Positions 1 through 8,497 of a DNA stretch of 64,000 nt are shown here, piece by piece; within the stretch, counting starts at the first letter, position 1, and each line of letters begins with the position of its first letter. The notes beneath the pieces are model-generated. The model was not told the origin of the DNA. It saw only the letters and a list, made by a program, of their open reading frames with translations, and ran no database searches. A program made the position numbers and the translations under genes. The stretch comes from Micromonospora sp. PLK6-60 (GTDB lineage: Bacteria; Actinomycetota; Actinomycetes; Mycobacteriales; Micromonosporaceae): assembly GCF_019890675.1 (NCBI RefSeq), contig NZ_JAIOAA010000023.1, positions 1 through 64,000 of the forward strand, written 5' to 3'.

Positions 1-1401
1 CTAGCGGTTGCGCCGCCCGGACCGGTTCTTCGGGGTCGCCGGGGCGGCGTCCCCGGTGCCGTCCGGGTCGTCGACCGGGCTCGGCGCGTCGGCCGGACCG
101 GCCGGGCTCGCCGTACCGGTGGGGTTCGCCGCGGCGGCCCGGCCCACCGCGCCGCCCGTCCCGGCCGGGCCGCCGCGTGCGCCGGCGCTGCCGCGCCGGG
201 GCGGGGTGGCCCGTGGTGTGGCGTCCTCGGTCCGCGGGTCGCCGCTCACCGTCCCGTCCGCGCCGGCCGGCTCCGCGGTGGCGACCGCCGCGCGGCCCCG
301 CCGCCCGGGCGGCCGGCTCGCCGCGGCGGCCGGGGAGCCCACCGGCCGGTCGGCGGCCGGGGAGGGCCGGTCCGTCGGCGTGAGCGGGTCGGCCGTACCC
401 GGCGTCGGCGTCGCCGATGCGGGGCCGTCGGCGGCCTCCGCCAATGCGGCCGTATCCACGGGTTCGTCGCCGATGCGTTGCCGGGGCACGACCGCGCCGC
501 CGACGGCGGCGGACCGGCGCTCCGCCCGCTGGGCGAGCGCGGCCACCAGGACCGAGCCGGCCAGGCCGGCGATCACCGTGTACGGGGCGGTGAGGTGCGC
601 CGACACCTGTTCCCGGCCGATCGTGGTGAGCCTCGGCACCGCCAGGAAGTAGGCCACCGCCACCAGCAGCGGGCCGGCCGCCCCGGACACCGCGGTCCCG
701 ACCCGCCGGTCGGCTCGCCGGGCGCCGCCACGGGCGGCCAGCATGCCGATCGCCAGTGCTGCGACCATCGCGAGCAGCGCCCCCGGCCAGTAGAAGTACT
801 CCCGGATCCAGAAGTCGGCCCGGTCCCCACTGAACTGCCAGATGCCGAGCTGCGCGGTGGTCAGGCCGCGGCCGGCGAGCACTCCGTCCACCACGGACGC
901 CACCGCGAGCAGCCAGAGCCAGCCCGCCGTGGCGAGCACGTTCGTGGCGGCGGCGCGGGTGTGCAGCAGCCACGCCGCGGTCAGCAGGCCGACCAGCACG
1001 CCGAGCGCGGCGTAGCCGGCGGCGATGGTCTGTGGCGAGGAGGTGTCGGCCACCGAGGCGTCCCGCGCCGGCACCGCCACCAGCAGCACGGTGATCAGCG
1101 AGCCGACCGCGCCGGCCGCGGCCAGCGTCCAGTGCCGGAGCGAGCCACCGGCCGTCCGGTCGGCACCGTCGCGGGTGGACAGCCGCTGGCCGCAGACCGC
1201 GCCCGCGATCACCGAGCTGGCCGCGATCCAGGTCGCCCAGATCAGGCTGGCGACCCAGGCCGCCTCTCGCGCGCCGGCGTCCTCCGGCGGCGACCAGTTG
1301 ATGATGCCCAGGCCGTAGCCGAAGCCCAGTTGTGCGGCGCCCGCACCGGCCGCCACTGCGATCGAGGTGGCGACCGCTCCCGTCCAGCCCTGTCTGGCCA
1401 T
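1..1401 (-). CDS. Polytopic membrane protein with long disordered tail, unknown function
   Basis: Encodes 466 residues from the ATG at 1401; an in-frame GTG/ATG-type extension to 1458 exists but adds only an Arg-rich leader without membrane character. About eight hydrophobic segments fill roughly residues 1-310, including segments starting WTGAVATSIAV and WVASLIWATW. The last 140 residues are a Pro/Ala/Thr/Gly-rich, probably disordered tail ending in basic RSGRRNR. The stop codon is the first three bases of the window, so the gene is complete. No catalytic motif is seen and I do not recognise the family. It is divergent from the PASTA gene at 1615, with about 210 bp between the starts, so a shared promoter region is likely. 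Confidence 0.7.
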   Translation of the reverse strand: MARQGWTGAVATSIAVAAGAGAAQLGFGYGLGIINWSPPEDAGAREAAWVASLIWATWIAASSVIAGAVCGQRLSTRDGADRTAGGSLRHWTLAAAGAVGSLITVLLVAVPARDASVADTSSPQTIAAGYAALGVLVGLLTAAWLLHTRAAATNVLATAGWLWLLAVASVVDGVLAGRGLTTAQLGIWQFSGDRADFWIREYFYWPGALLAMVAALAIGMLAARGGARRADRRVGTAVSGAAGPLLVAVAYFLAVPRLTTIGREQVSAHLTAPYTVIAGLAGSVLVAALAQRAERRSAAVGGAVVPRQRIGDEPVDTAALAEAADGPASATPTPGTADPLTPTDRPSPAADRPVGSPAAAASRPPGRRGRAAVATAEPAGADGTVSGDPRTEDATPRATPPRRGSAGARGGPAGTGGAVGRAAAANPTGTASPAGPADAPSPVDDPDGTGDAAPATPKNRSGRRNR

Positions 1402-1614
1402 GCGGGGCAGCGTAACGGCCCGGCACCGGCGCGGCGAGTCGTGGCGGACGGCCGTCACGCCCGGTGAGGCGGCCGGGTCGGTCCCGCGACGGCGCCCGGG
1501 CGAGGATCCGCCCCGGGCGGGCGGGCGGATCGCCGCGCGCTGATCCCTGCCGATGCTGACCCGGGCGGTTACGTTGGATCAACGGGCGCCCGCCCCGGTG
1601 GGAAAGGACGTGCG

Positions 1615-2478
1615 ATGAGCGACCGTCGTGACCAGCCATCCGCCGGGGACGCCGACGACAGCACCCGGCCGCTGCCCCGGCCGGGCGAGCCGGTCCCCGC
1701 CGACGACAGCACTCGACCGCTGCCCCGGCCGGGCGGCGAGCCGGCCGCGGCCGACGACACCCGGTTGCTGCCCGGGGGCGCGGGCGCTGGGGAGCCGATC
1801 GACCGGACCCGGGCACTGCCGCCCGTCGAGGGGCGTACCACCGGGCGGGCCGCGGCCGGGGCGTCTCCCGGGAGCACCGCGCCGCTGCCACCGGAGCCGG
1901 CCGTCTGGTCCGGCCGGGCCGAGGTGCCGGTGACCCGGCCGGGGGAATACCGCGAGTCCGCCACCGAGTGGTACGCCCCGGAACCCGGCGGGCGGCGCTG
2001 GTGGACGCCGATCCTGGTGGGCATCCTCGCCTTGCTGCTGGTCGCCCTGATCGGGGCGGGGGTGTGGTTGCTGCTGCGCGGGCAGCAGACCGGCACCGGC
2101 CCGCAGCAGTCCCCCTCGCCGGTGCCGACCGCCGCGCCGACGACCGCGGCCCCGACGACGACCGCGCCGAGCACCCGGCCGGCGAGCACCCCACCGAGCA
2201 CCGCCGCCGACCGGGTCCGGGTGCCGCCCCTGGTCGGCCTGCCGCAGGAGACCGCCGAACGGCTGCTCGACCGGATCGGCCTGGAGCACCGGACGCGGAC
2301 CCGGGAGTCGGACCGCCCGCCCGGCACGGTGCTCGAGACCGACCCGGAGGCGGGCGAGCGGGTGCCGGCGGACAGCGAGGTGACGCTGGTGGTGGCCGAG
2401 CCGCGGACGGAGCCGACGACCACCGCCCCCACCACGGGCGCACCGCCGTCGCCGGAGGCCACCACCACCACCGGCTGA
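1615..2478 (+). CDS. Single-pass membrane protein with one extracellular PASTA domain
   Basis: 287 residues, ATG start with AAAGGA six bases upstream. Residues 1-135 form a cytoplasmic, Pro/Asp-rich tail carrying five T-x-x-L-P motifs at T17, T33, T49, T65 and T88, the first four exactly 16 residues apart. A transmembrane helix follows (WWTPILVGILALLLVALIG), then a Thr/Pro linker and one PASTA domain starting VRVPPLVGLPQETAERLL, then a Thr/Pro tail. PASTA domains bind muropeptides or lipid II in PknB-type kinases and PBPs; here there is no kinase domain, so this looks like a stand-alone wall sensor or scaffold. Its closeness to the pknAB-fhaAB operon and the T-x-x-L pattern suggest it could be a PknA/B substrate read by an FHA protein; that is inference. 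Confidence 0.8.
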   Translation: MSDRRDQPSAGDADDSTRPLPRPGEPVPADDSTRPLPRPGGEPAAADDTRLLPGGAGAGEPIDRTRALPPVEGRTTGRAAAGASPGSTAPLPPEPAVWSGRAEVPVTRPGEYRESATEWYAPEPGGRRWWTPILVGILALLLVALIGAGVWLLLRGQQTGTGPQQSPSPVPTAAPTTAAPTTTAPSTRPASTPPSTAADRVRVPPLVGLPQETAERLLDRIGLEHRTRTRESDRPPGTVLETDPEAGERVPADSEVTLVVAEPRTEPTTTAPTTGAPPSPEATTTTG

Positions 2479-2527
2479 CGTCATTCGGCGCGCCGGCGGT
2501 CATCCCGGCGGGCCACCGGATGATCGG

Positions 2528-2971
2528 TTACCAGCCCCGGCGGCGGGTCCCCACCAGGCCCAGGCCGGCCAGCGAGATGGCCAGACCGAGCACGCCGGAC
2601 CAGAACAGCGAGCGGCGGGCCGCGTCCGGGTAGTCCGCCGGGCCGCTCGGGCGGCCCCGCGCCTCGGTCAGCGTGCCGTCGGTCGGGCCGGCCGCCGGGA
2701 CGTCGGGCGGCCGGGTGGCGTCGGCACCGGCGGCCTGCGCTTCCCACGGGCCGCCGACCCAGCCGGGGTCCGTCCCCGGCGACCCCTCCTCGCCGGGGAC
2801 GGTGATCTCGGGCGCCGGTACCGGGGCGCTCAACCGGGTGGCCGACTCGGCCGGGTACCGCACCGCCACCACGAGGATGGCGACAGCGCCGACCAGAGCC
2901 AGCAGTCCGAATGCGTAGGCGATACGGGACCTGTGGTGCCGCCGCGCGGCGGGCAGGTGTGCCATGGCCAT
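2528..2971 (-). CDS. Small membrane protein, unknown function
   Basis: 147 residues. A basic N-terminus (HLPAARRHHRSR) precedes a hydrophobic helix at about residues 18-36, then an 80-residue Pro/Gly/Asp-rich extracytoplasmic stretch, and a second helix near the C-terminus (LFWSGVLGLAISLAGLGLVG) ending in TRRRGW. An ATG two codons later (2965) is an equally good start. It converges with the PASTA protein gene, with only 49 bases between the stops. No recognised domain; the two-helix hairpin topology is all that can be supported. Confidence 0.6.
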   Translation of the reverse strand: MAMAHLPAARRHHRSRIAYAFGLLALVGAVAILVVAVRYPAESATRLSAPVPAPEITVPGEEGSPGTDPGWVGGPWEAQAAGADATRPPDVPAAGPTDGTLTEARGRPSGPADYPDAARRSLFWSGVLGLAISLAGLGLVGTRRRGW

Positions 2972-3070
2972 CCCAGGTTCAGGGTCCGGGACGCGCGCGG
3001 GGTGGAAATTGCCGGGGTGGGCGTACCGATTCTATGGCGGCGGTACGCCCCCCGACCTGGTAACGGGTGG

Positions 3071-3355
3071 CTAACCCACCCGGACCGGGGTCCGGGTGAC
3101 CGGCCGGCGCTGCCGTACGGTGTGCGGCCGGGGCGCCGGGGCGGACCGGAGCTGGCGCAGACCGGCCGCCTGGACATAGATCGACCGTCGGTTGACCGCG
3201 TCCCCCGAAGCGTTCAACTCGTAGCCGTCGAGCCACACCCAGCCGTCGTAGGTCGGCCAGTCGTGCACTCGGATCACCCGGAACATGATCGGTTTGAGGA
3301 ACTGGACACTGGCTGTTCGCGTCACGTGCAGTACGTCACCGGCGCGGGGAAGCAC
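3071..3355 (-). CDS. Conserved hypothetical protein, 94 residues
   Basis: The open frame extends to 3508, but the upstream part is Arg/Pro-rich and lacks coding character. I start at GTG 3355 because AGGAG lies five bases before it and the protein-like sequence begins there (LPRAGDVLHVTRTASVQFL). The body contains FRVIRVHDWPTYDGWVWLDGYEL, rich in aromatic residues, followed by a sentence-like NASGDAVNRRSIYVQ segment and a basic tail. It has no signal peptide or membrane helix. I do not recognise a named family. It is divergent from the XRE regulator. Confidence 0.6.
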   Translation of the reverse strand: MLPRAGDVLHVTRTASVQFLKPIMFRVIRVHDWPTYDGWVWLDGYELNASGDAVNRRSIYVQAAGLRQLRSAPAPRPHTVRQRRPVTRTPVRVG

Positions 3356-3943
3356 ATGGGCTCCTGGGAAGGATCGGCCGGCCGTCGAGCCGGCAAGAGC
3401 TGGATCGGGGGGACGTCTCACTTCGGGCCCGGTGCCCGGGGTCGTGCCTCGTGGACCGGCTGGTGGGTGGCGGTGGCCGGGCCGTACGCGCTGGTGGCGC
3501 GCCGCCACCCGACCATCACCCGGCTGCCCTCGGTGCCGCTCCCGCCGCCGCAGTCAACTGGCGTGCAGCGGCGAGGTCTCTTCGCCCGGAGCAGGTCTGG
3601 TCGGTGGTGCCGTGTCTCGGGGGTGCACCGGTGCCGTCCCGTGGGGGCGGGGCGGCACTCCTCCGGCTGCGGGCCGGAACGGTGAGTGACCCGAGGCATA
3701 CGGACAGATTGCATCAGCGTCGTGCGACATGCAAGTTGCACGTCGACTTTTGCCGATACGTGAGTCGAGCACGCAAAACGATGCTTGAAGACGTGGACCT
3801 TGGGACGGCACACTGGACGCCGGTTTCGCCCGTCGCGGCCGGTCGACGACCGGCACCACCCCCCTGCCGCGAACGATCGCCCGCCGCTCGACGGTCGCGC
3901 CCTGGCGGGCGTGACCGGACGCGCGACCGACCGGAGGTGCCCG
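3356..3943. other. Intergenic region between hypothetical gene and XRE regulator
   Basis: About 590 bases without a convincing gene. The open frames here are Arg/Pro/Gly-rich and lack coding character. The stretch around 3690-3800 is clearly less GC-rich than its surroundings and holds the palindrome at 3725-3745, so the promoters of both divergent genes probably lie here. Confidence 0.5.
3725..3745. promoter_or_regulatory. Near-perfect palindrome, candidate XRE operator
   Basis: CGACATGCAA and TTGCACGTCG flank a central G; nine of ten pairs match. The TGCAA-G-TTGCA core lies in the AT-richest part of the region upstream of the XRE/DUF397 pair, 250 bases before the regulator start. A symmetric site of this kind is expected for autoregulation by a dimeric HTH protein. 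The link to this regulator is inferred from position. Confidence 0.45.
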
Positions 3944-3997
3944 GTGAGCGGGAGGAACCAGCGACCCGGATCGACGGCCCGCGGGGTGGCCTGGTGA
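3944..3997 (+). promoter_or_regulatory. Possible 17-codon leader ORF coupled to the XRE gene
   Basis: GTG at 3944 has a GGAGG (3933-3937) six bases upstream. The frame encodes 17 residues and its TGA (3995-3997) overlaps the GTG (3994) of the XRE gene in a GTGA junction. The XRE start itself has only a weak purine stretch, so translational coupling through this leader is possible. No other evidence supports the peptide. Confidence 0.3.
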
Positions 3998-4869
3998 GCG
4001 AGCGGCGAAGCCCCACCATCCGGCGCCGCCGGCTCGGCGCCGAGCTGCGCCGGCAGCGGGAGTCGGCCGGCATCACGATAGAGGCGGTCGCCGAGCAGCT
4101 GGAGTGCTCCGCCTCGAAGGTGTCCCGGATCGAGACCGGCCACACCACGGCCACGCCCCGGGACGTGCGGGACATGCTCCGGATCTACGGGGTGGTCGGT
4201 GCCGAGAGCGACGAACTGGTGCAGATCGCCCGGGAGGCGCGGCAGAAGGGCTGGTGGCACCCGTACAGCACGGTGCTGGTCGGGGCGTACGTCGGGCTGG
4301 AGGCCGCGGCCAGCTCGGTCCGGGCGTACGAGCACCAGGTGGTGCCGGGCCTGCTGCAGACCGAGGCGTACGCGGGCGCGATGATCAGGGCCGCCCGGCC
4401 GGATTTCACCACGGATCAGGTCGCACAACGTGTGCGAGTCCGCCTGGGTCGACAGTCGTTGTTGACGCAGGACGATCCGGTCGATCTGTGGGTGGTGCTC
4501 GATGAGGCGGTGCTGAGCCGGCCGGTGGGCGGCGACGCGGTGATGCGTGGCCAGCTCCAACGCCTGGTGGAAGTGGCCGAACTGCCGAACGTGACGCTCC
4601 AGATCCTGCCGTTCGAGGTGGGGGCGCACGCCGGCATGGACGGCACGTTCACCATCCTCAGCTTCCCCGAACAGAGTGATCCCGATGTCGTGTACGCGGA
4701 GAACGCCACGGGTGGGCTCTTCCTCGAGAAGAGCGACGAACTGCAGAAGTACAACTTCATCTTCGATCACGTTCGAGCAGCGGCGATTCGCCCGGAGGAG
4801 TCCGTCACACACATCGCGAAACTGGTGAAGGAGCCGTTGTGGAAATGGCGACCAAGGGGCACTCCGTGA
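3994..4869 (+). CDS. XRE-family transcriptional regulator with DUF5753 domain
   Basis: 291 residues from GTG 3994 (LVSERRSPTIRRRRLG context, the usual beginning in this family); the longer frame from 3451 is not protein-like. An N-terminal helix-turn-helix spans about residues 10-70 (LGAELRRQRESAGITIEAVA, then SASKVSRIETGH). The remaining 200 residues are a DUF5753 domain with GWWHPYSTVLVGAYVGLE, VVPGLLQTEAYA and LPFEVGAHAGMDGTF. Such proteins occur in many copies in actinomycetes, typically beside a DUF397 gene, as in the WhiJ-type developmental loci of Streptomyces. The 3' end overlaps the DUF397 start by 31 bases, so the two are cotranscribed and probably coupled. The target genes are unknown. 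Confidence 0.9.
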   Translation: MSERRSPTIRRRRLGAELRRQRESAGITIEAVAEQLECSASKVSRIETGHTTATPRDVRDMLRIYGVVGAESDELVQIAREARQKGWWHPYSTVLVGAYVGLEAAASSVRAYEHQVVPGLLQTEAYAGAMIRAARPDFTTDQVAQRVRVRLGRQSLLTQDDPVDLWVVLDEAVLSRPVGGDAVMRGQLQRLVEVAELPNVTLQILPFEVGAHAGMDGTFTILSFPEQSDPDVVYAENATGGLFLEKSDELQKYNFIFDHVRAAAIRPEESVTHIAKLVKEPLWKWRPRGTP

Positions 4870-5066
4870 AACTGGCGGAGGCGAGCTGGTTCAAGAGTTC
4901 GAAGAGCGGGCCGAACTGCGACAACTGCGTGGAGGTCGCCTACGTGCCCGGGGTGGTCGGCGTCCGGGACTCCAAGGACCGGCGCGGCCCTGCCCTGGTC
5001 TTCGCGCCGGGCGACTGGCGGTCCTTCGTCGCCGGGGCCAGGAGCGGCGGGTTCGCCCGGGACTGA
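4839..5066 (+). CDS. DUF397 small protein, partner of the XRE regulator
   Basis: 75 residues. GTG 4839 has AAGGAG five bases upstream; ATG 4845 is the alternative. The DUF397 signature is clear: WFKSSKSGPNCDNCVEVAY, VGVRDSKDRRGPALVF and a closing W-x-x-FV. These small acidic-basic proteins are coded next to DUF5753 regulators and are thought to modulate them, perhaps as anti-regulators; their biochemical action is unclear. The gene overlaps the regulator and is followed 18 bases later by a strong terminator, so the two genes form a complete unit. Confidence 0.9.
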   Translation: MEMATKGHSVKLAEASWFKSSKSGPNCDNCVEVAYVPGVVGVRDSKDRRGPALVFAPGDWRSFVAGARSGGFARD

Positions 5067-5083
5067 CCGGGCGATCGGGTGTC

Positions 5084-5135
5084 GGGGGCGCGCCCCGGGC
5101 CGGCAGTGTGGCCGGCCCCGGGGCGCGCCCCTTTT
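5084..5135 (+). terminator. Intrinsic terminator of the XRE-DUF397 operon
   Basis: A 20-base GC stem (5085-5104 with 5111-5131) closes on the loop AGTGTG and is followed by TTTT at 5132-5135. It is one of the few hairpins in the window with a T-run. Confidence 0.85.
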
Positions 5136-5256
5136 CGCCGGTCGGTGGCCGGTCCGCCCGGCCGTCGCCACTTCCGCCCCTACTCGTTGAACCCCTCGAT
5201 ACGGTGCCGGTCGATCCGACGCCGCGATCCACAACCGAGCGAGGCAGGCGAGACGC

Positions 5257-5655
5257 ATGACGACGATCGGATCGGACAATCTCACCGGCGGGCCGGGCAA
5301 GCCGGAACGGTTCGGTGGCAAGTACCGCGGCGCCCGTCGGGACACGGTGCTCACCGAGGTGGTCTCCACCGAGGCGGAGGCCGGCGGCCGGGAGGCCGTC
5401 ACCGCGGATCAGGGAGCGCCGCTCTCCCTGCCGTCGCTGGACCCGAACCCGCTCACCGAGCCGTCCTTCCCGTCGGGTGGCTGGCCGCTGGAGTCGCCGG
5501 ACGCGCTCGCCGACCATCCGTTGCTGCGCGGGTTGCTGCTGGAGCTGCCGCCGCGCGGGAGCGTGCCGCCGCCCGGCTGGCTGGACCGGTGGTTCGAGGC
5601 GACCCGGGCGATCCTGGAACTGCTATACGTGCAGGGGGCTGGCCGCCCGCGCTGA
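5257..5655 (+). CDS. Hypothetical protein, 132 residues
   Basis: ATG start after a GAGGCAGGCGAG purine stretch. The first 70 residues are polar and probably disordered (GPGKPERFGGKYRGARRD). The C-terminal half is more ordered: LADHPLLRGLLLELPPRGS, then PPPGWLDRWFEATRAILELL, which suggests an amphipathic helix. There is no membrane segment or known motif. The 3' end overlaps the convergent membrane protein gene by 33 bases. It is unrecognised; the coding call rests on length, RBS and composition. Confidence 0.55.
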   Translation: MTTIGSDNLTGGPGKPERFGGKYRGARRDTVLTEVVSTEAEAGGREAVTADQGAPLSLPSLDPNPLTEPSFPSGGWPLESPDALADHPLLRGLLLELPPRGSVPPPGWLDRWFEATRAILELLYVQGAGRPR

Positions 5656-6222
5656 GGTCGACTCGGCCGGCGCCACCCGCTCGGCGAGCCGGCTGTGCCG
5701 CAGCGCGTGCCGCACGCCGATGGCGAGGGCGCCGAGCACGCCGACGGTCACCGCCGCGCCGGTCACGCCGGGCCCGGTGAACAGGTCGAGGCCGCTGGCG
5801 GAGAGCACCGCCGGCACCGTGGCCAGGGCGGTGAGCTGCACCGGCAGCACGATCAGCGGATGCGCCGCGGCGGCCCGCAGGCCGTGCGGGGCGGGGGTGC
5901 CGGGTGCGCCGGCGAGGGCGCCGGCGCCGGCCCGCAGCCGGCGTACCCGGCGGACGGTGCAGATCGCCACCGCGAGGGCCGGCAGCACCGCCAGCGCCAA
6001 CCCGGCGGTGGCCTGGTCGTACGGTGTCCCGCCCGGGCTCTGCAGGCCGGCGGCGAGGACCCCCGCGGTCAGCCCGAGGCCGGTCAGCGTCAGCCCGAGC
6101 AACCAGGCGGTACGCTGGCGCAGGACTCGGGCCAGGTCCGGTGTCGGCAGGCGCTCCGCCACCACCCCGGCGGCCACCCAGGCGCCGGCGATCGGCAGCA
6201 GTACGGCGAGATGCTCAGGCAT
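5623..6222 (-). CDS. Polytopic membrane protein, unknown function
   Basis: 199 residues from ATG 6222 (MPEHLAVLLPIAGAW); the extension to 6303 is not hydrophobic and is unlikely to be translated. Five to six hydrophobic segments are visible, separated by basic loops such as TVRRVRRLRAG. The C-terminus is cytoplasmic-like with HALRHSRLAERV. No recognised domain or catalytic residue. It is divergent from the subtilisin gene and converges, with a 33-base overlap, on the 132-residue gene. Confidence 0.6.
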   Translation of the reverse strand: MPEHLAVLLPIAGAWVAAGVVAERLPTPDLARVLRQRTAWLLGLTLTGLGLTAGVLAAGLQSPGGTPYDQATAGLALAVLPALAVAICTVRRVRRLRAGAGALAGAPGTPAPHGLRAAAAHPLIVLPVQLTALATVPAVLSASGLDLFTGPGVTGAAVTVGVLGALAIGVRHALRHSRLAERVAPAESTSARAASPLHV

Positions 6223-6437
6223 GAACTCAGCCTTGCCCATTTCGACGTCCACCGAATCCGGCAGGAACCCCGGTTCTTCCCCGCAGGCCCCGTAGGGGGC
6301 CATAACGCCGGTGTGATGGAACTTTCGACATGTGTAACAGCGGTGGGCCCTGATCTAGCCTCACCTCGATTGGTCAGCGTCGATCCCGCTGCTCTCCGCG
6401 GCGCAGGACGGCGCGCCGGTCGGAGGGAGGTACGGAA

Positions 6438-8435
6438 ATGGCCCTTTCCCGCAGGTCCGTGCTCGTCGGAATCGCCACGCTGTCGATGATCGCGGTGGGT
6501 ACCCCCGCGATGGCGGCCGAACCGGTCGGCCCCATCCGGGCCGCCGGCGGCCCGAACGCGGTGGCGGACAGTTACATCGTGGTCCTCAGGGACGCCACCC
6601 TCGCGCCCGCGAAGGTGGCCGACACCGCCCGCCAGGTGACCGGCCGGCACGGCGGCGCCGTGGCCCGCACCTGGGGCGCCGCGCTGCGCGGCTTCGAGGT
6701 CCGGGTCGACGCCCGGGCCGCCGCCCGGATCGCCGCCGACCCGGCCGTGGCGTACGTCGAGCAGAACCACACCGTCTCGGTCGCGGGCACCCAGACCAAC
6801 CCGCCGTCCTGGGGGCTGGACCGGATCGACCAGCGCAACCTGCCGCTGAACAGCTCCTACACCTACCCGAACACCGCCACCAACGTGCGGGCGTACATCA
6901 TCGACACCGGGATCCGGACCACCCACAGCGACTTCGGTGGTCGGGCGAGCTGGGGCACCAACACCGTCGACACCAACAACACCGACTGCAACGGCCACGG
7001 CACGCACGTCGCCGGCACCGTCGGCGGTTCGGCGTACGGCGTGGCCAAGGGCGTCCGGCTGGTCGCGGTGAAGGTGCTCAACTGCTCCGGCAGCGGCACC
7101 AACGCCGGGGTGATCTCCGGCGTCGACTGGGTGACCGCCAACGCGGTGAAGCCGGCGGTGGCCAACATGAGCCTCGGCGGCGGCGCGAACACCAGCGTGG
7201 ACACCGCGGTCCGTAACTCGATCAACTCCGGCGTCACCTACGGCCTGGCCGCCGGCAACGACTCGGGCGCCAACGCCTGCAACACCTCGCCGGCCCGGAC
7301 CGCGGAGGCGATCACCGTCGGCTCGACGACCAACACCGACGCCCGGTCGTCCTTCTCCAACATCGGTACCTGCCTGGACATCTTCGCGCCCGGCTCGTCG
7401 ATCACCTCGGCCTGGAACAGCAGCGACACCGCCACCAACACGATCAGCGGCACGTCGATGGCCACGCCGCACGTGGTCGGGGCCGCCGCCCTGGTCGCCT
7501 CCGCCAACCCCTCCTGGACCCCGCAGCAGGTGCGGGACTACCTGGTGAACAACGCCACCAGCAACGTGGTCACCAACCCGGGGACCGGCTCGCCGAACAA
7601 GCTGCTCTACGTGGTCAACGACGGCACCCCGCCGCCGACGAACGACTTCTCGGTCTCGGTGTCGCCCACCGCCGGCTCCACCGTGGCGGGTGGCTCGGTC
7701 ACCGCCACCGTCGCCACCGCCACCACCAACGGCTCGGCCCAGTCGGTCAGCCTCACCGCCAGCGGCCTGCCCAGCGGCGCGAGCGCCTCGTTCAACCCCG
7801 CCACGGTCACCTCCGGCGGCTCGTCCACCATGACCGTCACCACCTCCACCAGCACCCCGGCCGGCACGTACACCGTGACGGTCACCGGCACGGCGGCGTC
7901 CGGCACCCGGACGGCGACGTACACGCTGACCGTGACCAGCTCCGGCGGCGGCTGCACCGGGGCCGGCCAGAAGCTGGCCAACCCGGGCTTCGAGTCCGGC
8001 AACACCGGGTGGAGCGCCAGCTCCGGCGTGATCGGGCAGTGGGGCTCGTCCGGCCAGCCGCCCCGCTCGGGCAGCTGGAACGCCTGGCTGAACGGCTACG
8101 GCACCTCCAGCACGAACACCCTGTCCCAGTCGGTGTCACTGCCGGCCGGCTGCACCTCGTACGGCCTGTCCTTCTGGCTGCACATCGACACCGCGGAGAC
8201 GACCAGCACCACCGCGTACGACACCCTGCGGGTGCAGGTGCTCAACAGCGGCGGCACGGTGCTGGCCACCCTGGCGACCTACTCGAACCTGAACAAGAAC
8301 ACCGGCTACGCGCAGCGCAGCTTCGACCTGGGCGGCTACGCCGGCCAGACCGTGCAGATCCGGTTCACCGGCGTGGAGGACCTGTCCCTGCAGACGTCGT
8401 TCGTCATCGACGACACGGCGGTGAACGTCTCCTGA
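6438..8435 (+). CDS. Secreted subtilisin-like serine protease (S8) with C-terminal accessory domains
   Basis: 665 residues, ATG with GGAGG upstream. A Tat/Sec-type signal peptide (MALSRRSVLVGIATLSM, cut near AMA-AEP) is followed by an I9 propeptide (SYIVVLRDATL to VAYVEQNHTVS), then the S8 catalytic domain with D156 (YIIDTGI), H187 (NGHGTHVAGT) and S340 (SGTSMATPHVVGAAAL), similar to proteinase K. After about residue 400 comes an Ig-like Thr/Ser-rich domain (FSVSVSPTAGSTVAGG) and a carbohydrate-binding-like beta-sandwich starting LANPGFESGNTGWS. All triad residues are present, so it should be an active extracellular endopeptidase. The C-terminal modules may bind wall polymers or substrate; that is inferred. 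The gene stands alone, with a hairpin downstream. Confidence 0.95.
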   Translation: MALSRRSVLVGIATLSMIAVGTPAMAAEPVGPIRAAGGPNAVADSYIVVLRDATLAPAKVADTARQVTGRHGGAVARTWGAALRGFEVRVDARAAARIAADPAVAYVEQNHTVSVAGTQTNPPSWGLDRIDQRNLPLNSSYTYPNTATNVRAYIIDTGIRTTHSDFGGRASWGTNTVDTNNTDCNGHGTHVAGTVGGSAYGVAKGVRLVAVKVLNCSGSGTNAGVISGVDWVTANAVKPAVANMSLGGGANTSVDTAVRNSINSGVTYGLAAGNDSGANACNTSPARTAEAITVGSTTNTDARSSFSNIGTCLDIFAPGSSITSAWNSSDTATNTISGTSMATPHVVGAAALVASANPSWTPQQVRDYLVNNATSNVVTNPGTGSPNKLLYVVNDGTPPPTNDFSVSVSPTAGSTVAGGSVTATVATATTNGSAQSVSLTASGLPSGASASFNPATVTSGGSSTMTVTTSTSTPAGTYTVTVTGTAASGTRTATYTLTVTSSGGGCTGAGQKLANPGFESGNTGWSASSGVIGQWGSSGQPPRSGSWNAWLNGYGTSSTNTLSQSVSLPAGCTSYGLSFWLHIDTAETTSTTAYDTLRVQVLNSGGTVLATLATYSNLNKNTGYAQRSFDLGGYAGQTVQIRFTGVEDLSLQTSFVIDDTAVNVS

Positions 8436-8455
8436 GCCAACCTTCCCACCGGCGT

Positions 8456-8485
8456 CCGGCGGTCACCCACGGGTGGCCGCCGGAT
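8456..8485. terminator. Hairpin between convergent protease and glycosyltransferase genes
   Basis: TCCGGCGGTCACCC (8456-8469) pairs with GGGTGGCCGCCGGA (8472-8485), with one G-T pair; the tip must open to form a loop. It lies just between the two stops and could end transcription from both sides. No T-run. Confidence 0.55.
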
Positions 8486-8497
8486 GTCGTCGTGGGG

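Noticed and set aside
3451..3993. N-terminal extension of the XRE regulator by 181 codons
   Set aside because: The extension is Arg/Pro-rich and not protein-like, and the HTH domain begins right after the GTG at 3994.
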